NCBI GenBank assembly: GCA_025964625.1
Contig: JAOPYL010000124.1
Span: 1-64,000 of the forward strand
Source: Actinoallomurus sp.
GTDB taxonomy: Bacteria; Actinomycetota; Actinomycetes; Streptosporangiales; Streptosporangiaceae
Direction of reading: 5' to 3'
DNA length: 64,000 nt
Made by a program: the position numbers and the translations under genes
Notes under the pieces: model-generated
The model's input: the letters and a program-made list of their open reading frames with translations, nothing else
Told to the model about the DNA's origin: nothing
Database searches by the model: none
Part shown: positions 9,708 through 19,476 of the stretch, one piece after another
Layout of the letters: each line of letters opens with the position of its first letter
Position numbering within the stretch: position 1 is the first letter of the stretch

Positions 9708-10637
9708 TCACTCACCGGTCCTCACGTCAAAGGCCCGGCGAAGCCGGGTCACGGCCCACGCGCGGGCTGCGGCCGCGTCGTCGAACTGCTCGGGCAACGT
9801 CACGAAATTGTGGATCATGCCGTCGTAGCGGCACAGCTCGACCGGCACGCCGGCGGCCTGGAGCGCGTACGCGTACGCTTCGCCCTCGTCGCGGAGGATG
9901 TCGTACTCCGCCGTGATCACTGTCGCGGCCGCGAGCCCGGACAGGTCGTCCGCCCGCAGCGGCGCGATCCGGGGGTCGGACCGGTCGGCGCACCCCAGGT
10001 AGTGCCCGAAGAACCAGGCCATGGTGGCCGCGCTCAGGCCGTATCCCTCGGCGAACTCGGTGAAGCTGGGCGAGTCCAGGCCCGAGTCGGTGTTGGGGCA
10101 CAGCAGCAGTTGGTGGGCGAGCGCGATCCCGTCGTCGCGAGCGAGCCGGGCCGTGACCGCGGCGAGGTTGCCGCCCGCGCTGTCCCCGCCCACCGCCACC
10201 GCCTCCGGCGTGACGCCGTAGCGCTCCGGGCGCCGCACGACATCGGCCGTCACGGCGAACGCGTCCTCGGCGGCCGCCGGGAACGGATGCTCGGGCGCGA
10301 GCCGGTAGTCGACGCTGACGACGGCGCAGCCGGCGTCTGCGGCCAGCTGCCGGCACAGCGCGTCGGCCGAGTCCAGGTCACCGATGGCCCAGCCTCCGCC
10401 GTGGAAGTAGACGAGGGCGGGCAGCACGCCGTCGGAGGGCCGGTACACCCGGATGGGGATCTGCCCGACCGCGGCGTCCTCCACATGCGGCAGGGCGGGC
10501 CCGGCACCGCGATTGGAATTGGTGCGCATGGCCTGGCGCATCGCGGCGATGTCGGGCTCGGCGGGGGGTGCCCCGGCGTCCAGGAGCTCCAAGAACTCGA
10601 TCGTCTGCGGATGCAGCGGCATGCGGGCGACCTCCAC
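9708..10637 (-). CDS. Alpha/beta hydrolase (HSL/acetyl-esterase type)
   Basis: 309 aa; YFHGGGWAIGDLDSAD, VGGDSAGGNLAAV. Confidence 0.92.
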   Translation of the reverse strand: MEVARMPLHPQTIEFLELLDAGAPPAEPDIAAMRQAMRTNSNRGAGPALPHVEDAAVGQIPIRVYRPSDGVLPALVYFHGGGWAIGDLDSADALCRQLAADAGCAVVSVDYRLAPEHPFPAAAEDAFAVTADVVRRPERYGVTPEAVAVGGDSAGGNLAAVTARLARDDGIALAHQLLLCPNTDSGLDSPSFTEFAEGYGLSAATMAWFFGHYLGCADRSDPRIAPLRADDLSGLAAATVITAEYDILRDEGEAYAYALQAAGVPVELCRYDGMIHNFVTLPEQFDDAAAARAWAVTRLRRAFDVRTGE

Positions 10638-10713
10638 GCTCGGCTGGCGCCGACCTTATCCCAGGGGTGATCCGGAGCCGTGAGCGCCTTGATCCCGGAC
10701 CGGACAGGCGTTG

Positions 10714-11433
10714 TCAGTCACGCGCCTCGGCGACGAGCGCCTCGACGAGGCGCGGGTCGTCGGCCTCTTCGGGATGCCACTGCACGCCGAGGCCGAACCG
10801 GTGGCCCTGGAGCTCGATGGCCTCAATGATCTGATCGTCGGCCCATGCCACCGTGGTGAGTCCCTTGCCGAGGCGTTTGACGGCCTGGTGATGGCCGGTC
10901 GCGACGTCCGCATGGTCACCGAGGGTCTTGCCCAGCGTGCTGGTGACGCTGATCTGGACGGAATGCCTGCCGAACCTGCCCGGCGCCAGGGCGTGGGCGT
11001 GACCGCCGACGACGTCGGGCAGGTGCTGGATCAGGCTGCCCTCCCGGACGACGTTGAGCACCTGCATCCCCCGGCCGATGGCGAGGAACGGCAGGTCCGC
11101 GTCGATCGCCGCGCGCAGCAGCGCGAACTCGAAGCGGTCGCGGCGCGGCTGCGGCGGCCCGGTCTCCTCGTGCGGCTCCTCACCGTACAGCGCCGGGTCG
11201 ACGTCTCCCCCGCCGGCGATGATCAGCGCATCGAGGCGCTGGACGAGGACGGGCACGGTGGCACGAGCCGACGGCGGCACCAGCACGGGTACCGCCCGTG
11301 CCCGCTCCACCGCCCGCTGGTACGCCACCGGCAGCAACGCGGCCTCGCGCACCCAGTCGGCCCAGCGAGCGGGCTCGAGGTTGGCCGTGATGCCGATGAG
11401 CGGCGGACCCGCGCCGTACGTCGCCCCTGCCAT
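10714..11433 (-). CDS. Gamma-glutamyl-gamma-aminobutyrate hydrolase (peptidase C26)-like, nucleophile position is Gly
   Basis: LIGITANLEPARW..., IAGGGDVDPALYGEEP, FLAIGRGMQVLNV (expected ICRG), VQWHPEE; start chosen at MAGATYG. Confidence 0.8.
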   Translation of the reverse strand: MAGATYGAGPPLIGITANLEPARWADWVREAALLPVAYQRAVERARAVPVLVPPSARATVPVLVQRLDALIIAGGGDVDPALYGEEPHEETGPPQPRRDRFEFALLRAAIDADLPFLAIGRGMQVLNVVREGSLIQHLPDVVGGHAHALAPGRFGRHSVQISVTSTLGKTLGDHADVATGHHQAVKRLGKGLTTVAWADDQIIEAIELQGHRFGLGVQWHPEEADDPRLVEALVAEARD

Positions 11434-11893
11434 GCCAGAGCCCCCTCCACGACGCCGTACCGGCGGGCGTCTCCTTCGCGTCCGATCATCATTGCGCATA
11501 GTCGCCGTTTTCGGGCTCTCGGCGCACGGGGCCGGTCCGGACGGACCTCGCCGGCCCGGATGTTCCCGAAGGGGGCCGGCCCGGCATCGGACCACCTCTC
11601 CTCCCGGCAGGCCGCGTGCGCCGAAGAGCGCGAGTAGATGATCCTTCAAACTCGTAGGTATTTCTTCTATCTCTGACGGCAGGATGATATCAGCGGCCAC
11701 GGAAAACAATTTCATACCGAGCAGTATTTGCATGTGCGAGTCAATTACCCTCCGATCACACATAATCCCCGTTCGATTACTCTTCGTATATGCACTGACT
11801 CGACTCCCGTAAGAGGTTGATGTTATCCCTGGTGAGATGCGAAACTCATAGACAGGGGAGCGTGATCGAGGTCATCGAACCAGGAGTGGGGGA

Positions 11894-13012
11894 TTGATGA
11901 AATCGTTGAATCCCCGGATCATCAAGGAGAGTTTTGCCCTCATCGAACCCAAGGCGGAAGAGGCCGCCGCCTATCTCTACGGTCGTCTATTCGCGGAGAA
12001 TCCACAATTTCGAGCGCTCTTCCCGCCCGCCATGGACGTCCAGCGCGACCGACTGTTCCACGCCCTGCGGGAGATCGTCTGGAGCCTCGACAGCCCGGAC
12101 ACGCTTTCGGCCTTCCTCTCCCGGCTCGGCCGCGACCACCGCAAGTTCGGGGTTTCCCGTGAGCATTACGACGCCATGGGCCGGGCTCTGCTGGCCACGC
12201 TGCGTAAGTACGCCGGCGACGGCTGGACCGCGGAGATGGAGTGCGCCTGGCGAGTCGCCTACACCACCGCGGCCGGCATGATGATCGAGGCGGCCGAGGA
12301 GCACGCGACGGAGCTCCCCCCGTGGTGGACCGGCGAGGTGGTCGGACACGAACTCCGGGGCCCCGACCTCGCGGTGCTGACGGTCCGCACGGCCCAGCGG
12401 CTGCCGTACCAGGCGGGCCAGTACACCACCATCCAGACCGCGCGCTGGCCGTGGACATGGCGGGCGTACTCCATGGCCAACGCCCCCCGAGACGACGGAC
12501 TGCTGCGCTTCCACGTGCGGGCGCTGCCCGCCGGCTGGGTCGGCGGCGCGCTCGTCCGGCATACCAAGATCGGTGACACGCTGCTGCTCGGCCACGCTGC
12601 GGGGTCCATGACGCTCGACGCCGACTCGGACCGCGACATCCTGTGCGTCGCCGGCGGCACCGGGCTGGCCCCCCTGAAGGCGCTGGTGGAGGAGACGGTC
12701 CGCACGAACCGGCGCCGGGACATCCACCTGCTGTTCGGCGCCCGCACGCCGGCCGGCCTGTACGACCTGCCGGACCTGCGGGCGCTCGAAGCCGGCTATC
12801 CGTGGCTTCGCGTGGTCCCGGTCGTTTCGGCGGACCCCTCGTTCGACGGCATGCACGGGCAGGTGCCCGACGTGCTCGACCGCTTCCACGACTGGTCCGG
12901 CCACGACGTCTACGTCGCCGGCCCCACGGAGATGGTCGAGCGAACCGTCACCGGCCTGCAGGACCTGGGGGTCCCCGCCGCCCGCATCCACCACGACCCG
13001 CTCGGCCGTTAG
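11894..13012 (+). CDS. Globin domain / FAD-NAD(P)-binding reductase (flavohemoprotein-like)
   Basis: ESFALIEPKAEEAAAYLYGRLFAENPQFRALFP globin; RAYSMANAP FAD; CVAGGTGLAPLKAL NAD motif. Confidence 0.92.
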   Translation: MMKSLNPRIIKESFALIEPKAEEAAAYLYGRLFAENPQFRALFPPAMDVQRDRLFHALREIVWSLDSPDTLSAFLSRLGRDHRKFGVSREHYDAMGRALLATLRKYAGDGWTAEMECAWRVAYTTAAGMMIEAAEEHATELPPWWTGEVVGHELRGPDLAVLTVRTAQRLPYQAGQYTTIQTARWPWTWRAYSMANAPRDDGLLRFHVRALPAGWVGGALVRHTKIGDTLLLGHAAGSMTLDADSDRDILCVAGGTGLAPLKALVEETVRTNRRRDIHLLFGARTPAGLYDLPDLRALEAGYPWLRVVPVVSADPSFDGMHGQVPDVLDRFHDWSGHDVYVAGPTEMVERTVTGLQDLGVPAARIHHDPLGR

Positions 13013-13108
13013 GGCCGCCCGGCGGATCGCCGCCTACCCGCCCGCCGATCATCTACCGGCTCGGCCGGGAGCGACCCGTCTCCGCGAAGCCGAGATGACG
13101 GGACGGAC

Positions 13109-13142
13109 GCGGACCCAGGCGGTACTCACCGCCTGGGTCCGC
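13109..13142. terminator. Bidirectional terminator hairpin
   Basis: GCGGACCCAGGCGGT-actc-ACCGCCTGGGTCCGC, perfect 15-bp stem between convergent genes. Confidence 0.8.
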
Positions 13143-13161
13143 GCACGACAGGCCGCCGCCT

Positions 13162-13872
13162 TTACGTTGTAGATCCGTTGTGGAGGTGCTCGCCGAAGAA
13201 GGTGAATATCCGGCGCCAGGCGTCCGCGGCGACCTCGGGATCGTGGTGCATGCCGGTGACACGGCGAAGGACGCCGATCACCGGCCCGGCGTCGTACTCG
13301 GCAAGGAAGCTGTGCCCGACGCCGGGGTACTCCTTCACGTCATGCGGCACGTCGAGCACGGTCAGCGCGCGGTCCAGCCCGGCCGCCCTCCCCCGCAGCA
13401 AGAGGTCTTTCTTCCCGTAGCCCGCCACGACCGGGCAGGCCCCGTCGAGTGCCTCCTCCGCGTCGCGCGGCACGACGCCGTAGTTCACCGACGCGGCGTC
13501 GAAGTCGTATCGCGCGGCCGCCACGAGCGCGAACCCACCACCCATGCAGAAACCGATGACGCCGGTCTTTCCGGTGCAGTCGTCCCGGCCGGCGAGCGCC
13601 TGCCGCGCCGCCTCGATGTCGTCGAAGGTGCGGCCGCGCCGCGCGGACAGGTCCCGGAATGCCCGCTGCACGCAGCGGATCCGCGGCCCGCGCGAGTAGA
13701 GGTCGGGCGCGAAGGCGAGGTAGCCCTCGGCGGCCAGCCGGTCGGCCTGGCGGCGGATGTCGCCGGTCAGCCCGAACGCCTCATGCAGGACGACGACGCC
13801 CGGCCACGGGCCGTCGCCGTCAGGGATCGCGAGATAACCGGGAAGTCCGTCGGGGAGCGTGATGTCGACCAT
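13162..13872 (-). CDS. Dienelactone hydrolase family protein
   Basis: 236 aa; VVLHEAFGLTGDIRRQADRLAAEGYLAFAPDLY, IGFCMGGGFALV. Confidence 0.92.
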   Translation of the reverse strand: MVDITLPDGLPGYLAIPDGDGPWPGVVVLHEAFGLTGDIRRQADRLAAEGYLAFAPDLYSRGPRIRCVQRAFRDLSARRGRTFDDIEAARQALAGRDDCTGKTGVIGFCMGGGFALVAAARYDFDAASVNYGVVPRDAEEALDGACPVVAGYGKKDLLLRGRAAGLDRALTVLDVPHDVKEYPGVGHSFLAEYDAGPVIGVLRRVTGMHHDPEVAADAWRRIFTFFGEHLHNGSTT

Positions 13873-13920
13873 GGTCCCCTACCTTTGCCTCCGGCACAGG
13901 GACGATCAAGAGGAGCAGTC

Positions 13921-14688
13921 GTGGATCTCGGCTTGACCGGAAAAACCGCCTTCATTTCCGGAGGCTCGGCGGGCATCGGAATGGGCATCGCCCGTGCTCT
14001 GCTCGCCGAGGGCGCCTCCGTGGCGATCTGCGGGCGTGATCAGGTACGGCTGGCGAAGTCGGCAGAGGAACTCGGCGCGTACGGCGTCGCCGCCGACGTC
14101 ACCGATCCCGACCGGCTCCGGGAGGCGATCGACGACGCCGCCGGCCGGCTGGGCGGCCTCGACCTGCTGGTGGCGAACGCCGGAGGCAGCCAGGGCGGCG
14201 ATCTACTCGACTCCACGCCGGAGGACTGGGCGGCGACGTACGCGGTCAACGTCCTGCACGCGGCGCACGCCGTCCGCTGCGCGGTGCCGCACTTCGACGG
14301 GCGCGGCGGCGGTTCGGTGGTCATCGTCTCGTCGGTCACCGGTTGGAAGCCGGGCCCGAAGTCGTCCTACGCCTCGGCGAAGGCCGCGGAGATCCACCTG
14401 GCCGCGACGCTGGCCCAGGAGCTGGCGGGCCACGGCGTCCGGGTGAACGCGCTGAGCCCGGGCTCGACCTACTTCGAGGGCGGCGGCTGGGCGGAGCTCG
14501 GCCGGGCGCAGCCCGACCGGCTCGCGACGTTCGCCCGCGAGGACTTCCCCGCAGGCCGGCTCGTCACGCTGGAGGAGGTCGCCGACGCCGCCTGCTTCCT
14601 GCTGTCCCCGCGGGCGAGCGGCATCAACGGCGCCAACATCTGCGTCGACGGCGCACAGGACCATCCCAGCGCCCGGCGTCTCTTCTAG
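13921..14688 (+). CDS. SDR family oxidoreductase
   Basis: GTG start; ISGGSAGIGMGIARALL, NAGG, SSYASAKAA. Confidence 0.92.
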   Translation: MDLGLTGKTAFISGGSAGIGMGIARALLAEGASVAICGRDQVRLAKSAEELGAYGVAADVTDPDRLREAIDDAAGRLGGLDLLVANAGGSQGGDLLDSTPEDWAATYAVNVLHAAHAVRCAVPHFDGRGGGSVVIVSSVTGWKPGPKSSYASAKAAEIHLAATLAQELAGHGVRVNALSPGSTYFEGGGWAELGRAQPDRLATFAREDFPAGRLVTLEEVADAACFLLSPRASGINGANICVDGAQDHPSARRLF

Positions 14689-14707
14689 TGATCCGTCAAG
14701 GGACCGT

Positions 14708-15427
14708 TCAGGGAGCGACCCGGCCGTTGGCCTCGAAGGCAGCGTGGGTGAGCGGCATGATCTTCGCCCACTCGGCCTCCATCTTCTCGGCGACCATCTC
14801 GATCTCGCGCTGCGGGAACGACGGGAAGGTGGAGTCCTCGCGCCGGGTGCGCAGCGAAAGGAAGTTCATGAGTGCCCGGGCGTTGCAGGTGGCGTACATC
14901 GAGGAGTAGAGCCCGACGGGCAGCACCGTACGGGCGACCTCGCGGGCGACCCCGGCGTCGAGCATCTCCCGGTAGGCGGAGTAGGCCTGCCGGCACGACT
15001 CCTGGGTGGCCTCGACCACGAGCTTGTGCTGCTCTGCCGTGCCGTCGACGAAGTCGTACTTCCCGGGCTTGCCGATCTGGACGAGCTTCCGCTCCGGGCC
15101 GGGAACGTAGAAGACCGGCTCGAGCTCGCGGTAGCGTCCGCTCTCCTCGTTGTAGCTGAACGTGCGATGCCGCATGAACTCCCGGAAGACGAAGATCGGC
15201 GCCTGCACGTAGAACGTCAGCGAGGAGTGCTCGAACGGCGTGCCGTGCCGGTCGCGCATCAGGTAGTTGATCAGCCCCTTGGACCGCTCCGGGTCGGCCT
15301 GGACGTCGGCCAGGGAGTTCTCCCCCTTGGTCGACACCCGCGCCGCCCAGATGACGTCGGCGTCCGACGCGGCATGCTTGATCAGCTCGACCGTCACGTC
15401 GCCACGGAACCGGATCTGTTCCTCCAC
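14708..15427 (-). CDS. thyX: FAD-dependent thymidylate synthase ThyX
   Basis: ThyX signature RHRTFSYNEESGRY; GTG start VEEQIRFRGDVTVEL. Confidence 0.96.
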   Translation of the reverse strand: MEEQIRFRGDVTVELIKHAASDADVIWAARVSTKGENSLADVQADPERSKGLINYLMRDRHGTPFEHSSLTFYVQAPIFVFREFMRHRTFSYNEESGRYRELEPVFYVPGPERKLVQIGKPGKYDFVDGTAEQHKLVVEATQESCRQAYSAYREMLDAGVAREVARTVLPVGLYSSMYATCNARALMNFLSLRTRREDSTFPSFPQREIEMVAEKMEAEWAKIMPLTHAAFEANGRVAP

Positions 15428-15572
15428 CAGAAGTCTCCCTGTGCTCGTCCCTGGGTCTTGGGCCACTCTAGTGCGCGGTACCGACGGGACAAGGCGTCGG
15501 CCTGTAATGCCTAACTGATGTGGACGGTCATGACAGGTATAAATGAGGGCAGACCTGTCCTCAGGAGGAGCC

Positions 15573-15700
15573 TTGACGTCCTCCTCGGCGTGAACGCCGG
15601 GGATTTCAACCCCGCTGCCTGTTAGGAGGAGGTAAGGAGTTGCGGTTCGCGGTTCACCGGCCGGCCCGACGGCCGGCCTCCCCGCGCGGTCACGGCATGC
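15573..15700 (-). ncRNA. Candidate omegaRNA/reRNA scaffold at tnpB 3' end
   Basis: Minus strand reads GTTGAAATCCCCGGCGTTCACGCCGAGGAGGACGTCAA downstream of tnpB stop, position and hairpin expected of a TnpB guide-RNA scaffold; limits inferred. Confidence 0.45.
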
Positions 15701-16809
15701 CCTGCCGCGATATTCTTGGCCGCGTTCACGTCCGCGTTGCCGGTGTATCCACAAGACCGGCAAGCGAAGACGGCTTGGCTCTCGCGCGCCTTCGCATCGA
15801 CGGTCCCGCACACCGAGCAACACTGCGACGTGTACGCGGGGTTGATCTTCTGCACCCGGCCGGGTGCCTTGTCCTCCAATCGGGTCACCAGCCGCCCCCA
15901 GCCGGCCGCGTGGATGGACCGGTTGAGTCCGGCCTTGGCCCGCACGTTCTTACCGGGCACCTCCAGAGTGCCTCGCGCCGAACGGACCATGTGCTTGATT
16001 TTCAGGTCCTCCACCCGGATCAGGTCGAAGCGGCGGGCCAGATCGGTGGAGGTCTTCTCCACCCAGTCCTTACGCCGGTCGGTCTCACGAGCTTTCAGCC
16101 GGGCGATCGCGGTCTTGACCCGCTGGCGCCGGTTCGAGCCCCGCTTCGCGCGTGCCAGCTTCCGCTGCAGGCGCAGCAGACGTTTGGCCTCGCCGTCCCG
16201 CAGGCCGGGTACGGACAGCAGTTCACCGGTGGACAGGGCGGCCGACACGGCCACACCCCGGTCCACGCCGACGACCTGTCCGGTGCCCGGCCCGCCGATC
16301 GGTTCGGGGATGGCGGCGAACGCGACATGCCAGCGCGCCGTCCGGTCCCGGGTGACCCGGAACGACTTGACCTGATCGGGAACCTGACGGGACCAGCGGA
16401 ACCGGACCCAGCCGACCTTGGGAACCCGCACCTCACCGACCTTGCGCGACAGCCGGCGCACATCCCAGTGCCGGCCGCGCTGCCCGACGACCCGGAACCC
16501 CTCGTGCCGGCCCGCTTTGCGCCACGTCGGGCGCCGGTGGGTCCCGCCGAAGTAGTTGGCCATCGCCTGGGCGAAGTCCTTGAGCGCCTGCTGCTGCACG
16601 ATCACCGACCCGCCGGCCAGCCATGCGAACTCCGCCCGCGCCCCGGTCAACTGACGGCACTGTTCGGCGAATCCCGGCGCGCCCGCCCGGCCCGGCCGCC
16701 AATGCGCATACTGCTCGCACGCAAGATCCCACACGAAACGGGCATGCGCGCAGTGCTCCAGCAACGCCTGCTCCTGGGCGGGCATCGGCTGAAGACGGAA
16801 CCGCGACAT
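15622..16809 (-). CDS. tnpB: IS200/IS605-family TnpB (RNA-guided nuclease-type accessory protein)
   Basis: 395 aa; RuvC residues in VVGVDRGV, IRVEDLKIKHM, GNADVNAAKNIA; zinc finger CSVCG...CRSCG. Confidence 0.93.
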   Translation of the reverse strand: MSRFRLQPMPAQEQALLEHCAHARFVWDLACEQYAHWRPGRAGAPGFAEQCRQLTGARAEFAWLAGGSVIVQQQALKDFAQAMANYFGGTHRRPTWRKAGRHEGFRVVGQRGRHWDVRRLSRKVGEVRVPKVGWVRFRWSRQVPDQVKSFRVTRDRTARWHVAFAAIPEPIGGPGTGQVVGVDRGVAVSAALSTGELLSVPGLRDGEAKRLLRLQRKLARAKRGSNRRQRVKTAIARLKARETDRRKDWVEKTSTDLARRFDLIRVEDLKIKHMVRSARGTLEVPGKNVRAKAGLNRSIHAAGWGRLVTRLEDKAPGRVQKINPAYTSQCCSVCGTVDAKARESQAVFACRSCGYTGNADVNAAKNIAAGHAVTARGGRPSGRPVNREPQLLTSS

Positions 16810-16901
16810 GCGAGCACGCTAACGACCACCACTGACACAACCAGGGAGGGAAGCGCCATTCCTCTCCGGCCTGAAGGCCGGAGCATCCTGGCGCGAATCA
16901 G

Positions 16902-17405
16902 GTGAACGAGACCACGATCACCAGGACCGGCGCCCATCGACCCCGACCCGTCAGTTTCCTCGAACTGCACGAGGCCGCCGGATGGCGGCTGAAGTTCTAC
17001 GGCATGGCCGTGGAAGGTGAGCGGCCCCGGCCAGAGCTCGTCACGGTGGCCGAGGCACTGGTCCCCTCGGTCCTGCCGAGCCCTGCCGTGCACAGCGGCG
17101 GCGACGACCCCTACGACATCGACCGGTACGGCGTCGGCTTCGTCATCCTCAACGACGCGAGCGACTACGCCTACGCGCTGTTCGACTGGTGGGCGGGAGA
17201 GAACGAGATCCACCAGCGGATCTTCTCGTCCCTGCCGAGCAGGCTCGGAACGATGCGTCCCCACCCGACGCCCACCATCGGCTGCGTGTCGGAGCTCGGC
17301 GTGACCGACTTCGAACGGCGAGCATGGCTGCGGCATGTCCTCGCGAACCCCGAAGGCCCCGACCTCGAGGGCTACCTGGGCGAGTATCTCGAAGGAGAAG
17401 TTTGA
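16902..17405 (+). CDS. Hypothetical protein (167 aa)
   Basis: GTG start; long ORF overlapping the start of the downstream oxidoreductase. Confidence 0.6.
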   Translation: MNETTITRTGAHRPRPVSFLELHEAAGWRLKFYGMAVEGERPRPELVTVAEALVPSVLPSPAVHSGGDDPYDIDRYGVGFVILNDASDYAYALFDWWAGENEIHQRIFSSLPSRLGTMRPHPTPTIGCVSELGVTDFERRAWLRHVLANPEGPDLEGYLGEYLEGEV

Positions 17406-19435
17406 AGAAGGTCCTGGGCGCGTGCCCGCTCGACTGCCCGGACGCCTGCTCGTGGGTGGTGACCGTCGAGGACGGCCAGGCCGTGAGCATGCGCGGCAAC
17501 GCCGAGCACCCGATGACCCGCGGCGCGCTGTGCGTGAAGGTGAACCGCTACCTCGAGCAGACGCGTGCCCAGGACCGCATCCTGCATCCGATGCGGCGGG
17601 TGGGCCGCAAGGGCGAGGGCCGGTTCGAGCGGATCAGCTGGGACGAGGCCCTCGGCGAGATCGCCGGGCGCCTGGACGAGGTGACGGCGGCGTACGGCGG
17701 CCAGGCCGTCTGGCCGTTCCAGGGCACCGGCTCGCTGGGCTACATCCAGGGCCTCGAGGGCTTCGCCGGGCGCCGCTTCTTCAACGTGCTCGGCGCCTCG
17801 ATCCACGATCCGACGATCTGCTCGATCGCCGGCAGCCGGGGCCTGAAGTACACACTCGGCACCTCGGGCGGCATGGACCCGGAGGACTTCGCCCGCTCGA
17901 AGCTGATCCTGCTCTGGGGCACCAACCCGCTGACCAGTGGCCATCACGCCTGGAAGTTCATCCAGGACGCCCGGCGCGAGGGTGCGCACGTGGTCGCCAT
18001 CGACCCGGTACGCACCCGCTCGGCCGCGCAGGCCGACGAGCACCTGGCTCCCATCCCCGGCACCGACGCCGCCCTGGCGCTGGGCCTGCTCAACGTCATC
18101 GTCCGGATGGGCGCGCAGGACCAGGAGTTCATCGACGAGCACACGTTCGGCTGGGACGCCTTCCGCGCCCGGATCGAGGAGTTCCCGCCGGCGAGGGTCG
18201 CCGAGATCACCGGGTTGCCGGAGGACCGCATCGTCGCGCTCGGCGAACGCGTCGCGCGGACCCGGCCGACCGCGATCCGCGCGACGCAGGGAATCCAGCG
18301 GCACGCCGGCGGCGGCATGACGCTGCGCGCGCTCGCCTGCATCCCCGGCGTGACCGGCGACTGGGCACTGCCGGGCGGCGGCCTGTGCTACTCCACCAGC
18401 GGGCACTTCAAGCTCAACCTGCCCGGGCTGGTCCGAATCGACCTCCTGCCGCATCCGGTGCGGACCCTGTCCATGACGCGCCTCGGCGAAGGTCTCCTCG
18501 ACGTCGACGACCCGCCGGTCAAGGCGCTGTTCGTGATCGGCGCCAACCCGGTCGGCAGCAACCCGCACCAGACGAAGGTGCGGCGCGGGCTGGCCCGGGA
18601 GGACCTGTTCACGGTGGTCCTGGAGCACTTCCCCACCGACACCACCGACTACGCCGACATCGTGCTGCCCGCCACCATGCAGACCGAGCATCTCGACGTC
18701 ATCGCCGGGTACGGGCACCTGTACCTCGTGTGGAACGAGCCGGCGGTCGCCCCGCCGGGCGAGTGCCTGTCCACCTCGGAGACGTTCCGGCGGCTGGCCC
18801 GCCGCATGGGGATGACCGAGCCGAGCCTGTACGACTCCGATGAGGACCTGGCGCGGCAACTGCTCGACTCTCCGCACCCCTCGCTCGCCGGCATCACCGT
18901 GGAGGGACTGCGCGAGCAGGGCTTCGCCCGGCTGAACGTCGCCCGTCCCTTCCTGCCGTTCGCCGACGGTTTTCCGACGACGTCGGGCCGGCTGGAGTTC
19001 TACTCGAAGCGGGCCACGCGCGTCGGCCACGACCCGCTGCCCGGGTTCACCCCTCCCGCCGACGCGGGCGGCGGGCTCGTGCTGATCTCCGCCGCCTCCC
19101 ACCACTTCCTCAACACGACATTCGGCAACAACCCCGAGCTGCGGCGGAGATCAGGCGCACCGGTGATCGTCCTGCACCCGGACGACGCGGCGGCACGCGG
19201 GATCTCCGACCGGGACGCCGTGCGGATCTACAACGACCGGGGATCGTTCGAGGCCGTCGCGGAGGTGTCGGACCGGGTACGCCCCGGCGTCGCGGCGACG
19301 ACGAAGGGCCACTGGGCGAAGTTCAACGGCGGCGCGAACGCCAACGCCACCGTGGACGAACGCGACTCCGACATGGGCGGCGGCGCGGTCTTCCACGACA
19401 ACCGCGTCGAGGTGGCCCGCGCCGAGCCCACCTGA
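17402..19435 (+). CDS. Molybdopterin-dependent oxidoreductase
   Basis: TTG start after GGAG; CPLDCPDACSWVV Fe-S motif, LLWGTNPLTSGHHAWKFI, FVIGANPVGSNP. Confidence 0.9.
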   Translation: MKKVLGACPLDCPDACSWVVTVEDGQAVSMRGNAEHPMTRGALCVKVNRYLEQTRAQDRILHPMRRVGRKGEGRFERISWDEALGEIAGRLDEVTAAYGGQAVWPFQGTGSLGYIQGLEGFAGRRFFNVLGASIHDPTICSIAGSRGLKYTLGTSGGMDPEDFARSKLILLWGTNPLTSGHHAWKFIQDARREGAHVVAIDPVRTRSAAQADEHLAPIPGTDAALALGLLNVIVRMGAQDQEFIDEHTFGWDAFRARIEEFPPARVAEITGLPEDRIVALGERVARTRPTAIRATQGIQRHAGGGMTLRALACIPGVTGDWALPGGGLCYSTSGHFKLNLPGLVRIDLLPHPVRTLSMTRLGEGLLDVDDPPVKALFVIGANPVGSNPHQTKVRRGLAREDLFTVVLEHFPTDTTDYADIVLPATMQTEHLDVIAGYGHLYLVWNEPAVAPPGECLSTSETFRRLARRMGMTEPSLYDSDEDLARQLLDSPHPSLAGITVEGLREQGFARLNVARPFLPFADGFPTTSGRLEFYSKRATRVGHDPLPGFTPPADAGGGLVLISAASHHFLNTTFGNNPELRRRSGAPVIVLHPDDAAARGISDRDAVRIYNDRGSFEAVAEVSDRVRPGVAATTKGHWAKFNGGANANATVDERDSDMGGGAVFHDNRVEVARAEPT

Positions 19436-19476
19436 CCGCCTGACCTGACAGATCCGCGTCCACGCGCGGATTACCG

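Larger units (their letters stand above)
15571..16883 (-). mobile_element. Solo-tnpB IS605/IS1341-like element (no tnpA in window)
   Basis: tnpB bounded by hairpin CGGCG-TGAA-CGCCG (15586-15599) and CTCCGGCC-TGAA-GGCCGGAG (16864-16883), both with TGAA loops; outer limits approximate. Confidence 0.65.

Noticed and set aside
11434-11763. N-terminal extension of the C26-like ORF (MCDRRVIDSHMQILLGMKLFSVAADIILPSEIEEIP...)
   Set aside because: Family N-terminus begins at MAGATYGAGPPLIGITA; extension crosses a low-GC intergenic region and shows no known domain. A short separate peptide cannot be excluded.
15622-16809. Complete autonomous IS605 element
   Set aside because: No tnpA (Y1 transposase) ORF is present beside tnpB on either strand.
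17372-19105. 577-aa minus-strand ORF
   Set aside because: Antisense to the molybdopterin oxidoreductase.
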